NCBI GenBank assembly: GCA_964561525.1
Contig: CAZLPY010000023.1
Span: forward strand, 1-13,661
DNA length: 13,661 nt
DNA from: CAZLPY01 sp964561525
Lineage (GTDB): Bacteria > Patescibacteriota > UBA1384 > CAJBMM01
Direction: 5' to 3'
This document shows, piece by piece, positions 1-5,226 of this stretch (positions are counted from its first letter, which is position 1; the number at the start of each line of letters is the position of its first letter). The translations under genes were made by a program, and so were the position numbers. Under the pieces are notes generated by a model. That model worked only from the letters and a program-made list of their open reading frames with translations. It had not been told where the DNA came from and did no database searches.

Positions 1-192
1 AGATCGTTTTGTAGAACCTTCAGCAATATTCAATGCTATTGAATAAGCAGCGCGACGCAACTGATCGGTGAGTCCGAATTGTTCCGTTTTAGGTAACTCT
101 AGGGATAGTCCATGTACAAAGCGAATAAAAACTCGTGCATCTTGCCACACTTCTAACTTCTCGAATCTGAAGTACCCTATTGCATTAGTCAT
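1..192 (-). CDS. four-helix-bundle protein (23S rRNA intervening-sequence / S23 family), 3' end cut by window
   Basis: The 64 visible residues match the N-terminal half of the S23/IVP four-helix-bundle family. The family opening is seen as FRFEKLEVWQDAR at residues 8-20, followed by QFGLTDQLRRAAYSIALNIAEG at residues 38-59 (helix 1 and helix 2 signatures, written here in one-letter code with the core being QLRRAA and NIAEG). Family members are about 110-130 residues, so roughly half is missing beyond base 1. The start is the ATG at 190-192: an in-frame TGA lies two codons upstream and the ATG just before it is out of frame. It begins 23 bases after the rpsI stop, so it is probably co-transcribed as the last gene of the cluster. 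There is no clear Shine-Dalgarno; instead the start codon is embedded in a 7-bp repeat array. The family is found in 23S rRNA intervening sequences and is structurally related to the DGR accessory protein Avd; its function outside DGRs is not known. Confidence 0.88.
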   Translation of the reverse strand, partial: MTNAIGYFRFEKLEVWQDARVFIRFVHGLSLELPKTEQFGLTDQLRRAAYSIALNIAEGSTKRS

Positions 193-208
193 TAGTCATT
201 GGTCTTAT
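181..208. repeat. 7-bp repeat array (GTCATTA type) over the start of the four-helix-bundle gene
   Basis: Plus-strand units read TGCATTA (181-187), GTCATTA (188-194), GTCATTG (195-201) and a decayed GTCTTAT (202-208), in exact 7-bp register. On the minus strand this is TAATGAC repeated, so every unit carries an ATG; only the middle one (190-192) is in frame with the four-helix-bundle protein, whose first residues MTNA are thus encoded by the repeat. Confidence 0.75.
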
Positions 209-215
209 TGCGATA

Positions 216-629
216 TCATCGCTTTGCAAACTGCGGAGCGCGGCGAGCACTGTGCAAGCCGTATTTTTTACGTTCTTTTTCCCGCGAATCACGAGTGAGT
301 AAACCGGCTTTTTTGAGAGTAGCACGAAGTGCAGCATCAAACTCTACCAAGGCGCGTGCCAATCCATGGCGAATGGCAATGATCTGTCCTTGGGCTCCCC
401 CACCATGTACATGAGCCGAGATATCAACTTTGTCGGTTAATCCAACTAACGTAATGACGCGTGCGATATAGGGATCAGTCACGATGTCAGCATCGTTCAC
501 TATGTATTTTCCGGACCCTTTCATCACTCGTACTTGTGCTATTGCCGCTTTACGTCGGCCAGTGCCGTAGTGGTAGGTTGGAGCAGCTTCCTTAATGGTC
601 TCTGTCGTTTTTGGTTTTGTCGCGGTCAT
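216..629 (-). CDS. rpsI: 30S ribosomal protein S9
   Basis: 137 residues. S9 binds the head of the 16S rRNA, with its C-terminal tail reaching the P-site tRNA. Recognised by YGTGRRKAAIAQVR near residue 21, the GGGAQGQ segment near 96, the GLARAL helix after it, and the typical basic C-terminus RRAPQFAKR. The first ~20 residues are a lineage-specific Lys/Thr-rich lead. The ATG at 629 has AAGGAATTAC just upstream, a good ribosome-binding site. It follows rplM by 33 bases, the usual rplM-rpsI pair, and ends in TGA, showing that TGA is a stop codon here. Confidence 0.97.
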   Translation of the reverse strand: MTATKPKTTETIKEAAPTYHYGTGRRKAAIAQVRVMKGSGKYIVNDADIVTDPYIARVITLVGLTDKVDISAHVHGGGAQGQIIAIRHGLARALVEFDAALRATLKKAGLLTRDSREKERKKYGLHSARRAPQFAKR

Positions 630-662
630 GTAATTCCTTACTAAAGATTCAAAATATGGATA

Positions 663-1118
663 TTAGGCTGTGCTTGTTTTCTTTACTTCAGATTTCGATT
701 TTTGGATCTCGTGCTTGGTAATGTTTGCCACGTGTGGATGCTCGGATCCGGCATATACTTTTAAGCGCAGTAACCACTGATCGCGCAGGCGATTTTTTGG
801 CAACATTCCGGAAACGGCACGAACGATAATTTGTTCAGGACTGTCCTTACGCAACACGGCCGTATTTGTAGTGCGTAATCCTCCAGGATAGCCGGTGTGG
901 TGAATGTAGCGCTTATTGGTTTCTTTGTTGCCGGTGACCGCAACAGCGGCCGCGTTGGTGATCACAACGGTGTCTCCCACATCGATGTGGTTGCGAAACG
1001 ATGGCTTGTGTTTACCACGCAGTAATACTGCGGCTTCAGTAGCAAGGCGTCCGAGAACCTTACCTTTTGCATCAAGATGATGCCACTGACGTGTTAGATT
1101 ATTTGGTTGATTTTTCAT
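663..1118 (-). CDS. rplM: 50S ribosomal protein L13
   Basis: 151 residues from the chosen start. L13 is an early-assembling large-subunit protein. Family signatures seen: WHHLDAKGKVLGRLATEAA at residues 12-30, LLRGKHKPSF, and HHTGYPGGL in the middle, followed by the AVSGMLPKN segment. The frame is open 25 codons further upstream, but that stretch lies inside rplQ and has no L13 similarity, so the ATG at 1116-1118 is preferred. This start overlaps the end of rplQ by 20 bases and shows no Shine-Dalgarno, suggesting translation is coupled to rplQ. The C-terminus is a Lys/Ser-rich tail slightly longer than in the average 142-residue L13. Confidence 0.96.
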   Translation of the reverse strand: MKNQPNNLTRQWHHLDAKGKVLGRLATEAAVLLRGKHKPSFRNHIDVGDTVVITNAAAVAVTGNKETNKRYIHHTGYPGGLRTTNTAVLRKDSPEQIIVRAVSGMLPKNRLRDQWLLRLKVYAGSEHPHVANITKHEIQKSKSEVKKTSTA

Positions 1119-1542
1119 TGGTTTTTTCAGTAGCTTTCGTGGCAATCTTTTTGGTGGTCCTGGGTGGTTTAGGTGCGTCCACCGTTGGAACAACGTTTCG
1201 ATCCATCAGCTCTACGCGCACAACCTCTGCCCCGTCTCCTAGGCGTTGTCCCAGTGAAACAGTGCGGCTGAAGCCGCTTAAACGAGCCTCATATCTCGGC
1301 ACTAATATATCAAACATTTTTTTAACTGCCAGATCATTAAATACTTCACCGAGTAACTGTCTTCGCGCATGCAATGTATTTTGCTTGGCGGTGCTGATCC
1401 AACGGTCTACTAAGCCTTTAACTGCATGAGCCTTGGCGCGGGTCGTATCAACTCGCTCATACAAGATGATTGAAGTTGCGAGATTACGCAGCAAATGCTC
1501 GCGATTGGCTCGTTTTCGGCTTAAGGTTGCAATTCGAGGCAT
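1099..1542 (-). CDS. rplQ: 50S ribosomal protein L17
   Basis: 147 residues. L17 sits near the peptide exit on the large subunit. Recognised by SRKRANREHLLRNLATSIILYE near residues 8-29 and by the TTRAKAHAVKGLVD segment after it, the standard L17 core; it is followed by KKMFDILVPRYEARLSGFSR. The last ~30 residues are a Lys/Thr-rich extension beyond the usual 117-127-residue protein. The ATG at 1542 is chosen; a GTG one codon earlier overlaps the rpoA stop (TAGTG) and is also possible. GGGAG, 5 bases before the ATG and within the last rpoA codons, can serve as ribosome-binding site. Confidence 0.95.
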   Translation of the reverse strand: MPRIATLSRKRANREHLLRNLATSIILYERVDTTRAKAHAVKGLVDRWISTAKQNTLHARRQLLGEVFNDLAVKKMFDILVPRYEARLSGFSRTVSLGQRLGDGAEVVRVELMDRNVVPTVDAPKPPRTTKKIATKATEKTNEKSTK

Positions 1543-1544
1543 CA

Positions 1545-2453
1545 CTACTCCCGTATCTTATTAATTTCGGTTAGAGCTTTTGGCCCAAGCCCTGAAACCG
1601 CCTTTAGATCATCATCTGAGGCTGCTTTCAATGCAGTCAGCGAGCCAAAGCCATTTTCACCGAGGATTTTAGCTACGCGTGCCGGAATGCCTGCCGAAAC
1701 CAGCTCCGTCACTTCGTTGTTGATGGGATCGGCAGCTGTTTCAGCGTCCGTTGACGTCTGGACCGGAACATCATCAAAATGTGCGAGCAATCCAAATTGA
1801 TCAACCAAAATAGCAGATGCTGCTTTAAATGCATCGTCTGGAGTAATGGTACCATCAGTTTGGATGGTCAAATGTAGCTCGTCGTAGTTAGTCATTTTAC
1901 CGACGCGAGTATTTTCCACCTCAATCGAAACTGATCTGACCGGGGTAAATAAACTATCGATAGCAATAGTACCAAGAGACAGCGACTTTGCCTCACGTTT
2001 TTCGACCGGGTCGTAACCCCGCCCATACTCTACGATTACGTCGAGATTCAGCGTGGATTTTGCACTGAGCGTTGCAATATGTAAGTTTGGATTTGCGATG
2101 CGCACTTTACTATTTGGCTTAAAATCTTTTGCGGTGACTGTACCCGGTCCTTTTGACGATAAGGTTAATGTGACAGGTTCGGCGGTATCAAGCATCTCTA
2201 CACTTAAGTTTTTGAGGTTTAAAATGATCTCCACTGCGTCTTCTTTTACGCCAGGGATCGAACTGAACTCGTGATTTGCTCCCTCAATTGTAACCGAACT
2301 GACTGCTGAACCCGGAAGTGACGAAAGCAGCACACGACGCAACGCATTACCCAATGTATGGCCATAGCCTGGGAAAAGGGGTGTAATACGAAACAGGGTT
2401 GTGTCTGCCGATTGCTGCTCTGTCGTAACGTGCGGGAGAATGATTTGTTCCAT
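1545..2453 (-). CDS. rpoA: DNA-directed RNA polymerase subunit alpha
   Basis: 302 residues. Alpha dimerises to nucleate assembly of the core enzyme, and its C-terminal domain contacts promoter DNA and activators. The N-terminal domain is clear: FPGYGHTLGNALRRVLLSSL at residues 27-46, followed by IPGVKEDAVEIILNLK at 66-81, and NTRVGKMTNYDELHL at 181-195. A flexible linker (~227-248) leads to a short helix-hairpin-helix C-terminal domain (~249-302) with the VSGLGPKALTEI segment. In that domain the Arg equivalent to E. coli R265 aligns with R259, but the family Asn-Cys-Leu pattern is replaced by Ala-Lys-Ile, so DNA contacts may differ (alignment by eye). The ATG at 2453 has AAAGGATTCCA upstream. 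Position after rpsD and before rplQ is the classic alpha operon order. Confidence 0.97.
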   Translation of the reverse strand: MEQIILPHVTTEQQSADTTLFRITPLFPGYGHTLGNALRRVLLSSLPGSAVSSVTIEGANHEFSSIPGVKEDAVEIILNLKNLSVEMLDTAEPVTLTLSSKGPGTVTAKDFKPNSKVRIANPNLHIATLSAKSTLNLDVIVEYGRGYDPVEKREAKSLSLGTIAIDSLFTPVRSVSIEVENTRVGKMTNYDELHLTIQTDGTITPDDAFKAASAILVDQFGLLAHFDDVPVQTSTDAETAADPINNEVTELVSAGIPARVAKILGENGFGSLTALKAASDDDLKAVSGLGPKALTEINKIRE

Positions 2454-2479
2454 TGGAATCCTTTCGATAGTCTAATAAG

Positions 2480-3070
2480 TTAGCGCGAATAATACTCAAC
2501 GATTAGCTGTTCGTTGATGTCAGGATCAACGTCCGCTCGTACTGGCAATTGTGAAACGGTAGCGGTAAGCTTCTTTTTGTTGAGTTCCAGCCATGGGGCG
2601 GTCATATCAAATGGCATCTCCCCAAACGGATCAGTCTTACGCGGTGTAATAATATCACCAACCGCTACCTGCATTGAAGGAATATTGGCTCGGTGATCGT
2701 TGACCTGAAACCAGCCATGGCTGACGAGCTGACGGGCATGGGCACGGGTTAAGGCGAACCCAGCGCGGTAAACGACGTTATCGAGACGTGTTTCAAGCAA
2801 TTGCAGCATCAGCTCAGCAGTGTTAGCCGCAGAGCCAGCGGCTTTTTGGTAATAGCGCTTAAATTGGCCTTCATTTACTCCATATAGTCGACGTACCTTC
2901 TGTTTTTCACGAAGTTGTCGGGTGTATTCCTTCATTTTACGTTCATCCGAAGACACGGCAGCGGTAACCGAGGTAAATGAAGGGTTTTTAGACCGGATGC
3001 TTTTTTCGCGTAAGAACAATGCCTGAGCATTTTTACGACGTCGTGGTGATGTAGATAGTTTTGCTGGCAT
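2480..3070 (-). CDS. rpsD: 30S ribosomal protein S4
   Basis: 196 residues. S4 is a primary 16S rRNA-binding protein that starts 30S body assembly; in E. coli it also represses its own operon. Signature LLETRLDNVVYRAGFALTRA at residues 91-110 opens the S4 RNA-binding fold, continuing to QLVSHGWFQVNDH. The N-terminal zinc-binding cysteines of the C+ form are absent, so this is a C- S4. The ATG at 3070 is 2 bases from the rpsK stop and has GAAGAG upstream. Confidence 0.97.
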   Translation of the reverse strand: MPAKLSTSPRRRKNAQALFLREKSIRSKNPSFTSVTAAVSSDERKMKEYTRQLREKQKVRRLYGVNEGQFKRYYQKAAGSAANTAELMLQLLETRLDNVVYRAGFALTRAHARQLVSHGWFQVNDHRANIPSMQVAVGDIITPRKTDPFGEMPFDMTAPWLELNKKKLTATVSQLPVRADVDPDINEQLIVEYYSR

Positions 3071-3072
3071 AA

Positions 3073-3471
3073 TTAAACTCTTCGTGGTTTCTTGGCTCTG
3101 ACCCCATTGTGTGCTATGGGTGTACGGTCCTTGATTGATAAGATGTCAATGCCAGAGTTACCGAGCGCACGAATGGCTGATTCGCGGCCTGATCCGACGC
3201 CTGATACATGCACCGAGGCCTCCGTCATGCCGACGGTCTTTGCACGTTCAAGCACTGCCAACATGGCCATTTGAGCTGCGTACGGTGTAGATTTACGCGC
3301 GCCTTTGAAGCCGCTGGATCCAGAGCTCGCCCAGGCAATAACGTTGCCACCAGCATCGGCTACGGTGATAATGGTATTATTGAACGTCGATTGCACCGAA
3401 ATAATCCCTTTCGGAACATTCTTTTTGATGCGTGATTTTCGGGTTGTAGCTTTGGTTGGTTGTTTAGGCAT
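3073..3471 (-). CDS. rpsK: 30S ribosomal protein S11
   Basis: 132 residues. S11 lines the platform of the 30S subunit near the mRNA exit. Core signatures seen: GIISVQSTFNNTIITVAD near residue 22, GFKGARKSTPYAAQ in the middle, and the C-terminal IKDRTPIAHNGVRAKKPRRV, which is diagnostic. The start ATG at 3471 gives the expected length, yet no Shine-Dalgarno is visible in the 20 bases before it; a hairpin (3492-3524) lies upstream in the 73-base gap after rpsM. Confidence 0.97.
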   Translation of the reverse strand: MPKQPTKATTRKSRIKKNVPKGIISVQSTFNNTIITVADAGGNVIAWASSGSSGFKGARKSTPYAAQMAMLAVLERAKTVGMTEASVHVSGVGSGRESAIRALGNSGIDILSIKDRTPIAHNGVRAKKPRRV

Positions 3472-3491
3472 TGGTATGTAGTAGTTGCGGG

Positions 3492-3524
3492 CCTGATGCG
3501 AAGATATCGCCTACGTGCATCAGG
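3492..3524 (-). promoter_or_regulatory. hairpin in the rpsM-rpsK gap, possible mRNA control or processing element
   Basis: Perfect 8-bp inverted repeat CCTGATGC (3492-3499) / GCATCAGG (3517-3524) with a 17-base loop; a second small helix GCGA (3498-3501) / TCGC (3507-3510) can form in competition with the inner bases. No T-run follows on the minus strand, so it is not a standard terminator. It sits 21 bases before the rpsK start, which lacks a ribosome-binding site. The function is inferred only. Confidence 0.5.
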
Positions 3525-3544
3525 AGCAAACAATGTATTCCTTA

Positions 3545-3934
3545 TTAAGTCTTTTGTGCAGCAGCTTTGCGTCCTGATCCAACCGTGACTCGGCGATTTC
3601 CACGACGAGTACGCGAGTTGGTACGGGTGCGCTGGCCACGTGAAGGCAGGTTGTGGGTGTGACGAGACCCGCGAAACGCACCAATTTCCTTTAATCGCTT
3701 GATGTTTTGGCTGACTTCTTGGCGCAAGTCACCTTCGACGCGGTAGTTTTTATCGATAACTTGTCGAATTCGCTCAATTTCATCTTCGCTTAAATCTTTA
3801 ACGCGTGGGTTTTCAGTAATATTTGCCTGGGTCAGAACAACTTTTGCGTTTGATGGGCCAATGCCATACAGGTATGACAGCGCTGTTTCAACGCGCTTGT
3901 CGGTTGGGATGTTCACACCGGCAATACGAGCCAT
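3545..3934 (-). CDS. rpsM: 30S ribosomal protein S13
   Basis: 129 residues. S13 is in the 30S head and contacts the P-site tRNA and L5 across the subunit bridge. Recognised from MARIAGVNIPTDKRVETALS at the N-terminus, the helix-hairpin YLYGIGPSNAKVVL at 21-34, DLRQEVSQNIKRL in the middle, and the basic tail with RGQRTRTNSRTRRG. The ATG at 3934 has AAAGGAAG 6 bases upstream. It is the first gene after the rpmJ-rpsM heptamer array. Confidence 0.97.
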   Translation of the reverse strand: MARIAGVNIPTDKRVETALSYLYGIGPSNAKVVLTQANITENPRVKDLSEDEIERIRQVIDKNYRVEGDLRQEVSQNIKRLKEIGAFRGSRHTHNLPSRGQRTRTNSRTRRGNRRVTVGSGRKAAAQKT

Positions 3935-3964
3935 TAGTAGCTTCCTTTGGTCGCAAATCCTAAA

Positions 3965-4031
3965 TTCGAATTTCGAATTTCGAATGTAATATTTAATTCG
4001 GATTTTGTGCTTCGAATTTCGGATTTCATAA
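3965..4031. repeat. 7-bp repeat array (TTCGAAT/TTCGGAT type) between rpmJ and rpsM
   Basis: Two blocks on the plus strand. Block 1: three perfect TTCGAAT units at 3965-3985. Block 2, after 11 unrelated bases: TTCGGAT (3997), TTTGTGC (4004), TTCGAAT (4011), TTCGGAT (4018) and a decayed TTCATAA (4025-4031), all in 7-bp register. The first unit lies in a 12-bp palindrome (3962-3973). The array fills most of the 98-base gap without touching the rpsM ribosome-binding site or the rpmJ stop. The role is unknown. Confidence 0.8.
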
Positions 4032-4032
4032 A

Positions 4033-4146
4033 TTAGCCTTGACGCTGCTTATGCTTCGGGTTTTCACACAGTACACGCACCACGCCACTACGTCGAATAA
4101 CGCGGCATTTATCACACATTTTCTTGGCTGATGCTCGTACTTTCAT
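4033..4146 (-). CDS. rpmJ: 50S ribosomal protein L36
   Basis: 37 residues, translated by hand from the minus strand. L36 is a small zinc-ribbon protein of the large subunit. It reads MKVRASAKKMCDKCRVIRRS and continues to a C-terminal CENPKHKQRQG; the zinc ligands are C11, C14, C27 and H32, so this is the zinc-binding (C+) form. The ATG at 4144-4146 lies inside infA in another frame, giving a 35-base overlap, with only weak ribosome-binding sequence (AGAAAG) upstream, so coupling to infA is likely. The infA-rpmJ-rpsM order is the conserved bacterial one. Confidence 0.96.
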   Translation of the reverse strand: MKVRASAKKMCDKCRVIRRSGVVRVLCENPKHKQRQG

Positions 4147-4486
4147 CGGAATTACTTTCTACGCTGGTTGCTTCGGTATCAGATTTGGTTGCATCGTCGG
4201 CTTTAGGCACGGTAGATTCTGGCTTAGCCAAGATTGTCGCTGCAGGAGTCATACCTGGGCGCTGTATCGGCAGTCTGCGTGTGATTCGGCCTTTGGTCAA
4301 ATCGTAAACACTTAACTCAACGAGCACACGATCACCTGGCAGTATCTTGATGTAATTGAGGCGCATTTTGCCGGACAGATGAGCTAAGATAGCTTGATTA
4401 CTATCCAAATTCACACGAAACATAGCATTGGGTAGCGATTCCTCAACGCTGCCTTCCAGCTCTATCACATCTTCTTTTGCGCTCAA
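4112..4486 (-). CDS. infA: translation initiation factor IF-1 with long acidic C-terminal tail
   Basis: 124 residues. IF1 binds the 30S A site during initiation. Residues 1-73 are a standard OB-fold IF1: AKEDVIELEGSVEESLPNAM at 3-22, LAHLSGKMRLNYIKILPGDR at 34-53, and YDLTKGRITRR at 61-71. A normal IF1 ends there (about 72 residues). Here residues 74-124 form an extra low-complexity tail rich in Ser, Thr, Asp and Glu. The start is TTG at 4484-4486, fixed by the family N-terminus and by AAGG 7 bases upstream; no ATG fits. The last 35 bases overlap rpmJ. It is preceded by a 94-base gap with a possible promoter, so infA may begin a separate transcript for the downstream ribosomal genes. Confidence 0.95.
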   Translation of the reverse strand: MSAKEDVIELEGSVEESLPNAMFRVNLDSNQAILAHLSGKMRLNYIKILPGDRVLVELSVYDLTKGRITRRLPIQRPGMTPAATILAKPESTVPKADDATKSDTEATSVESNSDESTSISQENV

Positions 4487-4530
4487 ATGATGACCTTGTT
4501 AGTGCTTCGCAACACAAAATCGAACCGAAA

Positions 4531-4571
4531 TTCGACATCTCAATGGTACCATAATGTCGAAAATTTTGCAA
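4531..4571 (-). promoter_or_regulatory. possible infA promoter with overlapping nested palindrome
   Basis: On the minus strand TTGCAA (4566-4571) and TACCAT (4543-4548) are separated by 17 bases, and TG stands one base before the second hexamer, as in an extended -10. Over it lies the inverted repeat TTCGACAT (4531-4538) / ATGTCGAA (4554-4561), enclosing a perfect 10-bp palindrome ATGGTACCAT (4543-4552). The hexamer matches are only 4 of 6 each; the palindromes are exact. An operator-controlled infA promoter is inference. Confidence 0.35.
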
Positions 4572-4580
4572 GGGCTTGGC

Positions 4581-5006
4581 TTATTGCGATACTTTCAGCT
4601 TAGGCCCAGCCAACGCCATGACGGCTACCGCCGCAAGAGTCCATAAGCCAAGCACCGGAACGGCGTAATAAATGGCACCTCCGCGGGCTTCGAGAGCGTA
4701 ATTAATGCCTTCCCAGCTTAAGACGCAGTAACAGGAGGTTATGGCAAAAAACAGATATTCCTCAATGGGTAAATCGAACAGCTTAATTCCAAGGGTGTCT
4801 TTAGGGTTAAATTGCCAAAGCCAAATTGGGTCCCTTCCGCCATGTCGGGTAGCCCAGATGTCATAGAGCGTCCCCAATATTGTGACAATGGCAGCAAAGA
4901 TTAGTAAATGTGGTAGCGAAATACGATTGTGCAAAAAATAGGCCTGAACCAGCGCTGGAATCGTGAAAACCAATAATAAGCTTGCGACGTAGGTGTAGTG
5001 CTTCAT
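4581..5006 (-). CDS. lycopene cyclase domain membrane protein (CrtYc/CrtYd type, single domain)
   Basis: 141 residues from the chosen start. Heterodimeric or fused CrtYc/CrtYd cyclases convert the ends of lycopene to carotene rings in the membrane. The family signature is clear: WLWQFNPKDTLGIKLFDLP at residues 62-80 running into IEEYLFFAI at 81-89 (the conserved acidic PxEE-type motif followed by FF). About four membrane helices are visible (near 5-24, 33-51, 83-104, 112-133). Only one domain is present; cyclases of this type normally need two, and no partner or other carotenoid gene is in the window. The ATG at 5006 starts directly at the first helix and has AAGG just before it; an in-frame ATG at 5042 would add 12 residues. 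It lies between the plus-strand gene and infA, in the operon direction. A real cyclase role is therefore uncertain. Confidence 0.85.
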   Translation of the reverse strand: MKHYTYVASLLLVFTIPALVQAYFLHNRISLPHLLIFAAIVTILGTLYDIWATRHGGRDPIWLWQFNPKDTLGIKLFDLPIEEYLFFAITSCYCVLSWEGINYALEARGGAIYYAVPVLGLWTLAAVAVMALAGPKLKVSQ

Positions 5007-5140
5007 TACCTTATCATAAATGAGAATCACAAAATGATCCAATCATATGCTACAGGACTGACGACCGTTGTGTAAGCGTGCATCGTACAGTGGCATAGAA
5101 CGACTCACGGGAGAGAGGCTTATGTATCTGAGGGTCTACG

Positions 5141-5169
5141 TTGACATAGCAGCATAATTGTGCTATTAT
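5141..5169 (+). promoter_or_regulatory. near-consensus sigma-70-type promoter with dyad in spacer
   Basis: TTGACA at 5141-5146 is a perfect -35; TATTAT at 5164-5169 is a 5-of-6 -10; the spacer is exactly 17 bases. An inverted repeat ATAGCA (5146-5151) / TGCTAT (5161-5166) spans the spacer and touches both elements, and the inner 14 bases (5151-5164) form a near-palindrome, so a repressor site is plausible. It points at the plus-strand gene starting at 5227, giving a leader of about 50 bases. Confidence 0.8.
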
Positions 5170-5226
5170 TTTGGTGTTGCAAGCGCAGCATTTTTACATC
5201 CTATTGTGGCTGGAAGGAGCACCGCA

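Noticed and set aside
181..208. CRISPR array
   Set aside because: Units are 7 bp and directly tandem, without spacers.
1..215. truA or another typical gene after rpsI, and plus-strand ORFs at 68-298
   Set aside because: The minus-strand frame clearly encodes the S23-type motif; the plus-strand frames have no family features and overlap it.
216..218. Recoded TGA (as in Gracilibacteria)
   Set aside because: rpsI, rpsE and rplN all end in TGA at the expected protein ends, so the standard bacterial code fits.
1119..1193. Upstream extension of rplM by 25 codons
   Set aside because: It lies inside rplQ and does not resemble L13; the ATG at 1118 gives the family N-terminus.
5007..5140. Possible minus-strand promoter for the cyclase-domain gene (TATGAT-like hexamers)
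   Set aside because: TATGAT occurs twice, but no -35 with acceptable spacing and match accompanies either one.
5158..5226. Earlier ATG for the plus-strand gene
   Set aside because: It lies between the -35 and -10 of the promoter, so it would not be in the mRNA; 5227 has a strong ribosome-binding site.
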